Shown piece by piece: positions 44,847 to 53,118 of a DNA stretch of 64,000 bases; within the stretch, counting starts at the first letter, position 1; every line of letters begins with the position of its first letter. Source of the stretch: Coprenecus sp902388455 (GTDB lineage: Bacteria; Bacteroidota; Bacteroidia; Bacteroidales; UBA932). Under the pieces are notes generated by a model. It ran no database searches. It was given only the letters and a program-made list of their open reading frames with translations, and was not told the origin of the DNA. The stretch spans positions 868,001 to 932,000 of the forward strand of contig OZ007032.1 of assembly GCA_963931615.1 (NCBI GenBank), written 5' to 3'. The position numbers were made by a program, and so were the translations under genes.

Positions 44847-45722
44847 CATTCAGCGAGGTGTGGAGGCCCGGTACTGTGAAGCCGGGGCGGACGGGAGCGT
44901 GACATGTACGCTCTGCCCGCACCGCTGCCGTCTGACCGAGGGACACCGGGGGCTCTGCCGCAGCCGGGAGGTCCGGAACGGGAAACTCGTGTCGCTGGCC
45001 TACGGACGGGTCTGTGCCCTGCATGTGGATCCCGTCGAGAAGAAGCCGCTGCTGCATTTTCATCCGGGGAGATGTGCCTGTCGCTCGCTGCCGCAGGCTG
45101 CAACCTTTCCTGCCGCAACTGCCAGAACTGGAGCATTTCCCAGGTGCGCCCCGAGGAGGTGGAGAGCAGTTTCATTGTTCCCGGGATGCTGCCGGAACTG
45201 GCCCGGAGGACCTCCTGCCGGATAGTCGCCTATACCTATACCGAGCCGCTGACCTGGATGGAGTACACCGTGGACTGTGCCCGGACGTGCCGGGAGGCGG
45301 GGCTGCTGAATATCCTGGTTTCGGCCGGATATGTCAATGAGGGGCCGCTGGATGACCTGCTGCCGTATCTCGACGCGGCGAATATCGATCTGAAGTCATT
45401 TTCCGAGGATATCTACCGGAAGGTGAGCCGGGCCTCGCTGGCTCCGGTGCTGAGAACCCTGGAGAAGATGCGGGATGCGGGGGTGTGGCTCGAGATTACC
45501 AATCTGCTGATTCCGGGGATCAACGATGAGCCGGGGATGCTGCGGGAGATGTGCCGCTGGCTGGTGGACAACGGATTTGCCGGGGCGCCGCTGCATTTTT
45601 CGAGGTTCTTTCCGCAGTACAGGATGCGGGAGGTGCCGCCTACGCCGATAGGGACTCTGCGGATGGCGGAGGAGATTGCGCGGGAGTGCGGGATCCGTTA
45701 TGTGCATCTGGGCAATGTCTGA
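44836..45722 (+). pseudogene. AmmeMemoRadiSam radical SAM enzyme, frameshifted and short at the C-terminus
   Basis: Starting at ATG 44836 (overlapping the previous gene by 11 bases), the first 77 codons read normally to HFHPG. At a GGGG run (45066-45069) the frame is lost; the rest continues in the -1 frame: EMCLSLAAAGCNLSCRNCQNW, with the CxxxCxxC cluster that binds the SAM iron-sulfur centre. One extra G would restore a continuous protein. The frame ends at YVHLGNV, where relatives usually continue about 50 more residues through a cysteine-containing tail. Either the gene is decayed, the assembly has an error, or slippage restores it. Its 3' end overlaps the convergent MFS gene by 25 bases. 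Confidence 0.8.
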
Positions 45723-46897
45723 TTTTTGCAGAATACCGTACAGAGGGCTGTTGCGGAGAATATGACTCCGGTGATGTAGACGCCGGTCCAGCCTGCGAGC
45801 CGCCAGCCGATGCCCGAGAGCAGGGTCGCGAGGCTGCCGCCGAGGAAGAGGGAGGTCATGAAGATGGTGTTGGTCCGGTTCGAGGCGTCGGGAACGGCCT
45901 GCAGGCAGCCGCTCTGGTTGCTCAGCTGCATGAACTGGGCGCCGAGCTCGAGGAGGATGATGGCGGCGATGATGCCGGTGTATGTGTGGCCGAGGGTAGC
46001 TGCAGCTGTCCAGGCCGCGAGCTGGAGGATGGCTCCGATGGCGGTCATCCGTCTGATTCCGAGGCGCGGGACATATCTGCCAATACCGCTGGCTGCTATG
46101 GCGCCGACCACTCCGCAGAGTCCGAGCAGGCCTACGGTGCGGCTGCCGGCATGGAACGGCTCTCCGGCAAGGTGGAAGGCCATGCAGGACCAGATGCTCA
46201 TCATGCTGCCGAAGGTGCAGGCGCCGCGGAAGGCGTACAGACGCATGCGGGGATGGGTCGCGAATATTTTCCAGACACTTTTGATCAGGCTTCCGTATGT
46301 GCCGCTGAAAGTACCCGGCATACGTGGCAGCATCCTCAGGGTGAGGACCAGGCAGAGCAGCATCAGGACGGCTGCCACTATGAACATCGTGCGCCATCCG
46401 ACCCATTGGCCTACATAGCCGCTGATGACCCGGGCGCCGAGGATGCCGGTGAGCAGGCCCGAGAGGACGTAGCCCATGTTGCGGGACTTGTGTTCCGGCT
46501 CCGAGAACTGGCCGGCTATCGGGATGAATATCTGGGGGATGACCGAGCAAACTCCGAGACCGAGCGAGGCCGCCAGGACGGTCCAGATGCTGTGCGAGAC
46601 GGCTATGGCTGCCGACATAAGAGCGGCTATGCTCATGATGGTCAGCACTATCCTGCGCCTGGACCACATGTCGGCCATGGGGACGATGAGCAGGAGCCCG
46701 AGGGCGTAACCGGCCTGGGTGACCACGGTGATGAGGTTGGCGAGGGTGCCGCTGCAGGCCAGGTCGGTGCGGATGTCCTCGAGCAGCGGCTGGTTGTAGT
46801 AGAGATTGGCCACGGTCAGGCCGGCCACTGCCGACATCATCAGCAGGGTGGAGGCCGGTATGCCCCTGTCCGGTCGAAGTGTGGATATCCTGGCCAT
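45698..46897 (-). CDS. Major facilitator superfamily transporter
   Basis: 399 residues with twelve predicted helices. The loop 2-3 motif SRRRIVLTIM and MADMWSRR are typical of MFS drug/sugar efflux members; helix 5 motif LSGLLTGILGARVISG (motif C-like) points to an exporter. Substrate is unknown. High GC. Convergent with the radical SAM gene and divergent from the DKNYY gene. Confidence 0.88.
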   Translation of the reverse strand: MARISTLRPDRGIPASTLLMMSAVAGLTVANLYYNQPLLEDIRTDLACSGTLANLITVVTQAGYALGLLLIVPMADMWSRRRIVLTIMSIAALMSAAIAVSHSIWTVLAASLGLGVCSVIPQIFIPIAGQFSEPEHKSRNMGYVLSGLLTGILGARVISGYVGQWVGWRTMFIVAAVLMLLCLVLTLRMLPRMPGTFSGTYGSLIKSVWKIFATHPRMRLYAFRGACTFGSMMSIWSCMAFHLAGEPFHAGSRTVGLLGLCGVVGAIAASGIGRYVPRLGIRRMTAIGAILQLAAWTAAATLGHTYTGIIAAIILLELGAQFMQLSNQSGCLQAVPDASNRTNTIFMTSLFLGGSLATLLSGIGWRLAGWTGVYITGVIFSATALCTVFCKNQTLPRCT

Positions 46898-47012
46898 CTG
46901 TTCCTATTTTGCATTGTCTTTCAAAATTACAAAAAATGAAGATATCGTCTATACTTTGATATGGATTAATTCGGCACTGAATTTGAAAGACAAAAAATAA
47001 AGTTACAGTATT

Positions 47013-47675
47013 ATGAAGAACAGAATCAGAATAATCACAGTTCTTGCGCTGATTTTCGTAGCCTCCTATTCTCTGAGGGCGCAGCGTTACGGGTCATATT
47101 CCATTGACCGACTTGAAAGAGAGGTGTATTACGAGGGCATGTATGTACGCGGAGCCGATGCCTCCACTTTCGAGGACCTCGGCTACGGTTACGGCAAGGA
47201 CCGCCGTCATGTGTACAGATATGGGGAAGTGCTGGAATATGTAGACCCGTCTTCATTCCGCGTCTCCCGCGAGTTCGCTTCAAGTTATTCTCATGACGGT
47301 ATGCGCCCGGAACATGGCGGATATGGTTGCGGTAATGACTACCGAAGGTATGACAACGGCGGCTATTACAAGGACAACTTCCATGTATTCTTCAGAGGCC
47401 GTGAGATAGACGGTGCTCATGTCACCGGTTTTGAGATTCTGGAAGACGGCTATGCCAAGGATTCGTTCAATGTATATTGGAACGGCCGGGAGATATCTGA
47501 CGCAAAGCCAATGTCCTTTGAGTGTCTGGGCTGGGGATACGCCAAGGATACGTTCAGCGTATATTGGAACGGAGAGAAGATAGATGCCAAGGCACTGTCG
47601 TTCAAAGTGTCCCGTGACGGCTATGCGGAAGATGCCTTCAATACGTATTACCGTGGCCGCAAGATCCGTAAATAG
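47013..47675 (+). CDS. Exported DKNYY repeat protein
   Basis: 220 residues. A signal peptide (about 1-24, ending SLRAQ) is followed by DKNYY-type repeats, each giving GYAKDSFNVYWNGREI-like units at about 50-70, 110-130, 140-160, 165-185 and 190-215. This Bacteroidota family is exported and of unknown function; the repeats are probably beta hairpins. No partner gene is evident. Confidence 0.82.
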   Translation: MKNRIRIITVLALIFVASYSLRAQRYGSYSIDRLEREVYYEGMYVRGADASTFEDLGYGYGKDRRHVYRYGEVLEYVDPSSFRVSREFASSYSHDGMRPEHGGYGCGNDYRRYDNGGYYKDNFHVFFRGREIDGAHVTGFEILEDGYAKDSFNVYWNGREISDAKPMSFECLGWGYAKDTFSVYWNGEKIDAKALSFKVSRDGYAEDAFNTYYRGRKIRK

Positions 47676-47717
47676 ACTTTTACACTGTCCGGGTAAATTT
47701 TACTAAATTCGCGCTGT

Positions 47718-48239
47718 ATGGATACGATGTCCCCTCAGCAGCGGCATAAGAACATGGCGGCCATCCGTTCGGCTGACACCAAGCCCGAGATGACCGTCCG
47801 CCGCTGGCTGCACTCCCGCGGATTCCGCTACCGGCTCAACCATCCGCGCCTGCCCGGCCACCCCGACATCGTCCTTCGCAAGTACCGCACCTGTATCTTC
47901 GTCAACGGCTGCTTCTGGCACGGCCACGAAGGCTGCCGCTACTTCCGCCTCCCCAAGACCAACATCGACTTCTGGCGCACGAAGATAGAGCGCAACCGCG
48001 AGCGCGACCGCCGTGACTACCAGGCCCTCGCCCGCCTCGGCTGGCACACCATAGTCATCTGGGAGTGCAGCCTAAAGCCCGCCTCCGTCTGCCAACGCAC
48101 CCTCGAATCCCTCGAACAGACCCTCTACCACATCTTTCTCGCCGACCGCCAGCTCCCGACGTCACCCCGTTCTGTTGAATATCCCGTCTCTGACGAAGAA
48201 AACAGCGGCAATAACGACGCCATGGTCGCAGAGCCGTAA
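47718..48239 (+). CDS. vsr: Very short patch repair endonuclease
   Basis: 173 residues, starting at ATG 47718 or 47727 (MSPQQRHKNMAAIRSADTKP). Vsr nicks T:G mismatches made when 5-methylcytosine deaminates. The catalytic Asp in LPGHPDIVL and the zinc/active-site region FVNGCFWHGHEGC, plus FWRTKIERNRERDRRD and WHTIVIWECSL, all match E. coli Vsr. It marks the edge of the defence island; the C5-cytosine methyltransferase is 9 kb away. Its codon use is far more GC-rich than the island genes, so it probably came from elsewhere. Confidence 0.93.
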   Translation: MDTMSPQQRHKNMAAIRSADTKPEMTVRRWLHSRGFRYRLNHPRLPGHPDIVLRKYRTCIFVNGCFWHGHEGCRYFRLPKTNIDFWRTKIERNRERDRRDYQALARLGWHTIVIWECSLKPASVCQRTLESLEQTLYHIFLADRQLPTSPRSVEYPVSDEENSGNNDAMVAEP

Positions 48240-48291
48240 ACAGTTGATTGGAAATAGAAACATAACAACTTAGCAAAAAAATGAATTTTAT

Positions 48292-48322
48292 TTTGAGTTC
48301 TCAAAGAAACAACATAACTTTG
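48292..48322 (+). promoter_or_regulatory. Promoter of the toxin-antitoxin-chaperone operon
   Basis: TTTG at 48292-48295, exactly 19 bases, TAACTTTG at 48315-48322. The transcript would start about 12 bases before the ATG at 48341. Confidence 0.75.
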
Positions 48323-48330
48323 TGACAAAG
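48293..48330. promoter_or_regulatory. Two palindromic operator candidates on the toxin operon promoter
   Basis: TTGAG-TT-CTCAA (48293-48304) overlaps the -33 element; CTTTG-TGA-CAAAG (48318-48330) overlaps the -7 box. Binding of the HTH antitoxin at both would block RNA polymerase, giving the usual autoregulation. Confidence 0.55.
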
Positions 48331-48340
48331 AAGAGAAGTT

Positions 48341-48844
48341 ATGGGGCGTTTGATTCAGATACTGAGAACGGACAGTGAAGAGATCGGGATTTCTTCTCCA
48401 AAGTACGATGGAGAAGAAGACTCTGAGTTTGAGAAGTTTCTAAAGATTAATGGTGCTCGAAAAGAACCACAGTTGAGAAAGTTCTTTGATGCAATAGTCT
48501 CAGCCGTAGATAAAATCAGAGAGGTCGGAGCCAGAGAAAATCTTTTTCGGCCCGAAGGAAGGCGGATTAAAGCCTTGCCTTTATTTATTTCATCAAATAA
48601 CAAGATAGATAAAAAGATAGGTAAGATGAGGCTTTATTGCCTGAGATATTCTGAAAAAATATTGATCTTAGGTAATGGCGGTGTGTCAACTTTACAAAAA
48701 TATGAAGATGATGTGTGGCTGAACAAATGTGTGAATGATTTAAGGATAATAGACAAGATAATAACAAAAGAGTTGAAAAGAATAAGGAAAACTATTGATG
48801 ATAAAGGAGCAATAAAAGAAGTAATTGAAAATATCGATATATAA
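48341..48844 (+). CDS. Candidate toxin of a toxin-antitoxin-chaperone module
   Basis: 167 residues, not a family I can name with certainty. The segment KMRLYCLRYSEKILILGNGG reads like the beta core of HigB/RelE-type toxins (MRLYCLR... EKILIL), followed by helices. It is the first gene of an operon ahead of an HTH antitoxin and a SecB-like protein, the order used by HigB-HigA-SecB type modules. If it is a RelE-fold RNase it would cleave mRNA; catalytic residues cannot be assigned by eye. Confidence 0.55.
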   Translation: MGRLIQILRTDSEEIGISSPKYDGEEDSEFEKFLKINGARKEPQLRKFFDAIVSAVDKIREVGARENLFRPEGRRIKALPLFISSNNKIDKKIGKMRLYCLRYSEKILILGNGGVSTLQKYEDDVWLNKCVNDLRIIDKIITKELKRIRKTIDDKGAIKEVIENIDI

Positions 48845-48859
48845 AATTAGTAGTTAGTT

Positions 48860-49255
48860 ATGGTTGGCGATAAAGCGAATAATCTGTTTGAAAAATATCT
48901 TGAGCGCGTTGATCCTGAGATAAGAAATGAAGTGAGTCTCAATATCGATATCGCAAATCGCATATATGATCTTATCAAGAAGAAGGGTATGACGCAGAGA
49001 GAATTTGCTGCTCTGATGGGAAAACGAGAGTCGGAGGTCTCAAGATGGCTGAGCGGGACACGTGGCTTCACGACCAATACCTTGGCTAAAATCTCAGCGG
49101 TTCTGGGAGAAGCTGTAGTTAAAGTTCCGGAGGCCAGTGAGCAGAATATGGTCTCTTATTCTACCTTTTTATATGTTTGCCCAGCTGATGTTCGTGACGT
49201 GAAGTATACGTTTAAAACTGAAAAACGTTCAGGGAAGTATGAATATAAAAATTAA
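48860..49255 (+). CDS. XRE-family HTH antitoxin
   Basis: 131 residues. A helix-turn-helix at about 40-80 (MTQREFAALMGKRESEVSRW followed by LSGT and NTLAKISAVLG) is typical XRE. The C-terminal 45 residues are extended and could hold a chaperone-addiction region. It is 15 bases after the toxin-like gene and 5 bases before the SecB-like gene. The expected role is neutralising the toxin and repressing the promoter at 48292. Confidence 0.8.
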   Translation: MVGDKANNLFEKYLERVDPEIRNEVSLNIDIANRIYDLIKKKGMTQREFAALMGKRESEVSRWLSGTRGFTTNTLAKISAVLGEAVVKVPEASEQNMVSYSTFLYVCPADVRDVKYTFKTEKRSGKYEYKN

Positions 49256-49260
49256 CGGCT

Positions 49261-49704
49261 ATGTCGGAAAATAATATCGTGTTGCAGATGAGGTTGGTAT
49301 CCGTTGATGAGATCATGTTTATGATGTCTTCAGCCGGAATAGGAAATGCTTTTAGGTCAGAAGATATTCAGATCGGATTCTCGAACAAGGTAGATTATGC
49401 TGAGGAGACGGACGAAATTACTTTGGATTTCGGAGTAAAATATGCAGTTCATTCCGAAGATGTGCTGGAATGTGTATGCCGGTTCAAGTTCTCTGTAGTC
49501 GATTTGAAACGCTTTATACAGGTCAATGCCAAAGACAACAGCGTAACGATAACCCGCATTATGCCTCATCTTCTGAGCGTTGCTGTAGGAACTATGCGGG
49601 GGATACTCATCGCAAAGACAGCCGGAACACCTCTTGCGAAGTACCCTTTGCCGATGCTGGATATAAATAGGTTGAATGCCAGTTTGTCTGATGATTCACT
49701 ATGA
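49261..49704 (+). CDS. SecB-like chaperone of the toxin-antitoxin module
   Basis: 147 residues. The pattern is beta-rich followed by MPHLLSVAVGTMRGILIAKT and GTPLAKYPLPML, which recalls the C-terminal half of SecB and SecB-like TAC chaperones. In TAC modules the chaperone binds the antitoxin tail and keeps it from degradation; chaperone capture by phage proteins or export stress would free the toxin. Assignment rests on position and this motif; a generic DUF is possible. Confidence 0.55.
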   Translation: MSENNIVLQMRLVSVDEIMFMMSSAGIGNAFRSEDIQIGFSNKVDYAEETDEITLDFGVKYAVHSEDVLECVCRFKFSVVDLKRFIQVNAKDNSVTITRIMPHLLSVAVGTMRGILIAKTAGTPLAKYPLPMLDINRLNASLSDDSL

Positions 49705-49790
49705 TAAAGTCTTTTGCGAATATTTTGAAGAGACAACCAAATTCAGGGAAGGTCAATCGAAGAGTTCAGGGGGCGGAGAAGTTTTTGTAA
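49701..49790 (+). CDS. Possible 29-residue basic peptide coupled to the chaperone gene
   Basis: ATG overlaps the chaperone stop (ATGA at 49701-49704). The peptide MIKSFANILKRQPNSGKVNR continues for 9 residues to TAA at 49788-49790 and is strongly basic. It could be a real small protein or the stub of a lost gene. No family is recognised. The following 42 bases to the convergent operon end hold nothing visible. Confidence 0.25.
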   Translation: MIKSFANILKRQPNSGKVNRRVQGAEKFL

Positions 49791-49832
49791 GCATTACGCA
49801 GAATTTTAATAAAATGTGATGCTGTTTAAAAT

Positions 49833-52097
49833 TTACCTCACTTTATCATCTTGAATCATTTTAACTGTAAGTCCCAATTTTAATCTGTCATTGATTTCGT
49901 TAATCTGGGCGAATTTGACATCAGTGCCGGAACAGGTGTTGCAAAGCCAGCCCTCACCGACATCTTTACATGGTTTCTTGTATCGGGGTGCGGGGTTCTT
50001 AAGTATGAGATTGTCTCCACAGCAGATGATATTTAAGTCCCTTACTCTTTCCGCACCTGCAAATTTGACAACTTCCAGCAATGCTTCCAAAACTTTGGCA
50101 GGCTGTATGACATGACCATCAGGAAAGGTTACTCGTATTTTTGCTCGACTGCCATCCGGGACATCTATTCGAGGAACGACATATTCTTTTGAACCATCGA
50201 GAGGCACCAGGCTTATAATAAGGTCTTGCTCAAGTTCATCGGAGATGGTTTGAAGGTCTGAATACTTTGCATTGGTAGAACTGTTGGTCATGACATACCA
50301 TCCATCGCCTATCGGCTTTTGGTATTGAGCATATTTGGTGTCAAGTTCTTTTGAGACGATATCAACGCCTGCATGGGAAATTTCTAATAATGAAACTAAA
50401 TCAGGGTCTATTTTTTTGATAGCTTTGGCATATGTCTCACTGACATTCCTATCTTGGAAAACTGTACCGTCCGGGAACTCAACCCGTAGGATATGTGTCT
50501 TGCTGCGCTTAGGCGGGTCAATCGAAACGGGTATGGTTTTCCCTATTGAACCCTGGCACGTTGTCCCTCTGCGGACATAAGGGTCAGACCAATCAATGAC
50601 GTTCAATAGTTTGCCCCAATCTGCAAGGGACATAGTGGGGAATCGATTCCCGTAAAATTTATCTATAGCATTAAATGCGGCTGCTTTTTTTGTGTACTCA
50701 ACATTAAGATACGGTCTAAGAATATCGAGCAGTTCAGGATTGGCTATGCGAGTCAGTTTCCCGGATGTATCCGTAAATTCTGCTTCCCAGTCTCGTTTTG
50801 TGTCTATGGTTTTGTCTGGATTGCTCGCTGCAGGATTGTCATCTTGTAAAGATGAGTTGCTCTCTTTGTTGAGATATGTATATGTTTCACATAGATATGT
50901 GATATATTGTTTCAGAGAAGCAGAGTATTCATGATGCTTATGTTCGTTCAGAGTACGAATCTCCGGTATTTTGAATAATTCTTCAACAGCACCGGCATAC
51001 TCGTTATAACTTTTGTGAGCATCAAACAGTTTCCGGTAAGATTGTATCACCCTGTTATCGAATAGATACTCTATTGCCCGGATATAGCGTTTTACAGTAC
51101 TCTGAAGATAACCCTTGTGACTTAGATACTCTTCAAATTGTTGGAGGGCTTCATCGGAACAAAAATAATCAAACAAGTTGCCACCTGTACAATCTTCTAA
51201 TACTCTTACAGATTCTTCAGATTTATCGTCATTTTTCGCATTATGCTCGGTTTCTGACTCATTTTTCGAGACTTGACTGAATTGTAAATAATCAATGTAA
51301 GCATTCAGTGCAGCTGAAATGAGATTGTGCCACTTTTCATTCTTTTCCCTTACGTCATCGAGTATGATAAACTGCGGAATGGCGAGATGGTATTCCGATA
51401 TGGAGTCATATGTATAAAATAGCTTTCTGTTTTTGGTGATAGTTCCATCAGAAATCAGATTCTTGACTACCCTGCAATAGTTGCCGATGGTTACCTGGGA
51501 CATTCCTTTATCCGCAAGATATTTAGCGAATTCGGCTATGTTAGCCGTGTCGGTAAAGGTCTTGAAGGCTTCGTTGGCTTCTGGTCTGCGTTTGGACCCT
51601 ATAGCTACATAATCTCCCTCGGCAAGGAAAAAGCTCTGAACATTTATAAAGAACATCTTGACAAGTTCGCGGGGAAAGACGACGACCTCACCTTCATTGC
51701 TTAATTCCATTCTCTTGAACTGCTTTTCGCCACGCGCTTGTTCTTGTAAGGAGAGTCTAGAGTAGAAAGAAACATTTCCTGTACTGTTTAGGCGCTGCTT
51801 GACCCAAATTGGATTCCATGTTGCATAAACATCATTGTCTCCGTCATATCCAAGAAGTATGAAATCAGCCTCAGATTCTTTTATCGGTTGAAAGTCGTCT
51901 CTTTGCGGCAACTGGGCCCGCCACACGTCGGGATTTTCGAAATGCGCTGATGTCAGGTTCTTGATGTAAATCCAGTATTCCGCACTATTGAGTAGTATGT
52001 GGAATGGATTGAGTCCTTCAATAAAGCGGTAGTCGGCACCATTTAAAGCTTCAAGGAAGAGCATCTGAAGTTCTTGTCTGTCTATTTTCTGTACCAT
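49833..52097 (-). CDS. Unrecognised 754-residue fifth component of the Dcm-MORC-Z1 system, with two sets of internal repeats
   Basis: Residues 1-170 form an N-terminal domain (WNPIWVKQRLNSTGNVSFYS, EVVVFPRELV) that might be a recognition domain; I cannot name it. Two helical repeats follow at 183-273 and 314-405: IAEFAKYLADKGMSQVTIGN versus LQQFEEYLSHKGYLQSTVKR, like the core-binding (SAM-like) domain of tyrosine recombinases. Two C-terminal repeats lie at 535-633 and 652-750: LRVEFPDGTVFQ...IGDGWYVMTNSST versus IRVTFPDGHVIQ...VGEGWLCNTCSGT. No nuclease or ATPase motif is evident, suggesting a DNA-recognition or scaffold role. The gene starts four bases after the nuclease gene, last in the operon. 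Confidence 0.75.
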   Translation of the reverse strand: MVQKIDRQELQMLFLEALNGADYRFIEGLNPFHILLNSAEYWIYIKNLTSAHFENPDVWRAQLPQRDDFQPIKESEADFILLGYDGDNDVYATWNPIWVKQRLNSTGNVSFYSRLSLQEQARGEKQFKRMELSNEGEVVVFPRELVKMFFINVQSFFLAEGDYVAIGSKRRPEANEAFKTFTDTANIAEFAKYLADKGMSQVTIGNYCRVVKNLISDGTITKNRKLFYTYDSISEYHLAIPQFIILDDVREKNEKWHNLISAALNAYIDYLQFSQVSKNESETEHNAKNDDKSEESVRVLEDCTGGNLFDYFCSDEALQQFEEYLSHKGYLQSTVKRYIRAIEYLFDNRVIQSYRKLFDAHKSYNEYAGAVEELFKIPEIRTLNEHKHHEYSASLKQYITYLCETYTYLNKESNSSLQDDNPAASNPDKTIDTKRDWEAEFTDTSGKLTRIANPELLDILRPYLNVEYTKKAAAFNAIDKFYGNRFPTMSLADWGKLLNVIDWSDPYVRRGTTCQGSIGKTIPVSIDPPKRSKTHILRVEFPDGTVFQDRNVSETYAKAIKKIDPDLVSLLEISHAGVDIVSKELDTKYAQYQKPIGDGWYVMTNSSTNAKYSDLQTISDELEQDLIISLVPLDGSKEYVVPRIDVPDGSRAKIRVTFPDGHVIQPAKVLEALLEVVKFAGAERVRDLNIICCGDNLILKNPAPRYKKPCKDVGEGWLCNTCSGTDVKFAQINEINDRLKLGLTVKMIQDDKVR

Positions 52098-52101
52098 AGG
52101 C

Positions 52102-53106
52102 TTATATGAGACTGTTGAACAGGTTGCTTGAGTTCATCTCGAAAGGTGAGTCATTGCTGCGGACATCGATAAGGCCGTTAAGATTGCTTGAAAATATGAC
52201 TTCGCTGACGAGACGCGGAACATTGTCTTTGGATATGCTTGGAATGTCGTGGTAGTCGTAAAATTCAAGAAAATCTACAGCCGCAGTGTAGTCGTAAAAT
52301 ATGCTTTCTAACTTGGCAATGTCAGAGCCGATAGTCTCTGCTATAATGGTATAGAGCCTGAGTTGAGAGTCTACGGCAGGAACTTTGTTGCGGATTTTTT
52401 CATACAGCTCTCTTACTGAGAGACCGTCGGCAGCCTTCCCTGATTCGCGTACAACTGTGGAGGCTATGAGCAGACGGGAATTAGGTGACGGATTCAGTTG
52501 ATCCAGTGAGAATTTGTGTACCCGTTCTTCGGAGGATGTGCTTTTGACCTCGATTTTGTCCCGTCCGAGTGTGAAATCATATTTTGCCGATGGCGAAGAG
52601 TGCCAGGCATTGATGAGGACTTCCGGTCTTGTACTCTGGTCGATTACGAGCAGTTCCGCCCACAGTCCCTGAATCTTTTTCTTCGGTGGACTCGTGAGAG
52701 CATCAAATATGGCTATAAGATTTTCAATCTCAACGGAAAGTTCCCGGTTTGACGGAATGGGCTGCAATTTGAGCAGCATCATTGTGAATATTTCTACAAA
52801 ATAGACCTGTAGTGGCGCATCTAAAGAACGAAGAGTGATGATGCAGAATGTGTCGTCTTCTGTATGTCCCGCGTCGTCAATCAATTTGCAAGAAACATTA
52901 TATTCTATGGATAGAATTTCCCGTATAATATTTTGTATAGAGGATGCAAAGGAGTTGGTTCTGACGAAGAATTTAGGAAATCCTTCTTGTGAGATTCCAA
53001 GTTTATGAGCGAGCCCGTCTATAGCAATGACTGTAAATCTGCCTTTTTCCGCAACTTGATTTTCCAATTCCTTGAAACTTGAGTATAGTGTATTAATTTG
53101 TGACAT
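52102..53106 (-). CDS. DUF4420 PD-(D/E)XK family nuclease
   Basis: 334 residues. The nuclease core has GLWAELLVI (E151), YDFTLGRDKIEVKST (D177, E186, K188) and an N-terminal beta region, matching the DUF4420 family described as PD-(D/E)XK. It is the likely DNA-cutting subunit of the system. It is 12 bases after the Z1 helicase gene and four bases before the 754-residue protein. Metal-dependent cleavage is inferred from the intact motif only. Confidence 0.85.
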   Translation of the reverse strand: MSQINTLYSSFKELENQVAEKGRFTVIAIDGLAHKLGISQEGFPKFFVRTNSFASSIQNIIREILSIEYNVSCKLIDDAGHTEDDTFCIITLRSLDAPLQVYFVEIFTMMLLKLQPIPSNRELSVEIENLIAIFDALTSPPKKKIQGLWAELLVIDQSTRPEVLINAWHSSPSAKYDFTLGRDKIEVKSTSSEERVHKFSLDQLNPSPNSRLLIASTVVRESGKAADGLSVRELYEKIRNKVPAVDSQLRLYTIIAETIGSDIAKLESIFYDYTAAVDFLEFYDYHDIPSISKDNVPRLVSEVIFSSNLNGLIDVRSNDSPFEMNSSNLFNSLI

Positions 53107-53118
53107 AAGTATTATGTG

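Noticed and set aside
45061..45075. Programmed -1 frameshift in the radical SAM gene
   Set aside because: The G4 run is not a canonical X-XXY-YYZ heptamer and no pseudoknot is obvious; a lost G or decay is simpler. The early C-terminal stop also argues for decay.
45396..46939. Long frames of 423 and 462 codons over the MFS gene and radical SAM end
   Set aside because: Low-complexity His/Pro/Arg or Glu/Gly/Ala sequence without helices; the MFS protein in the third frame is clear.
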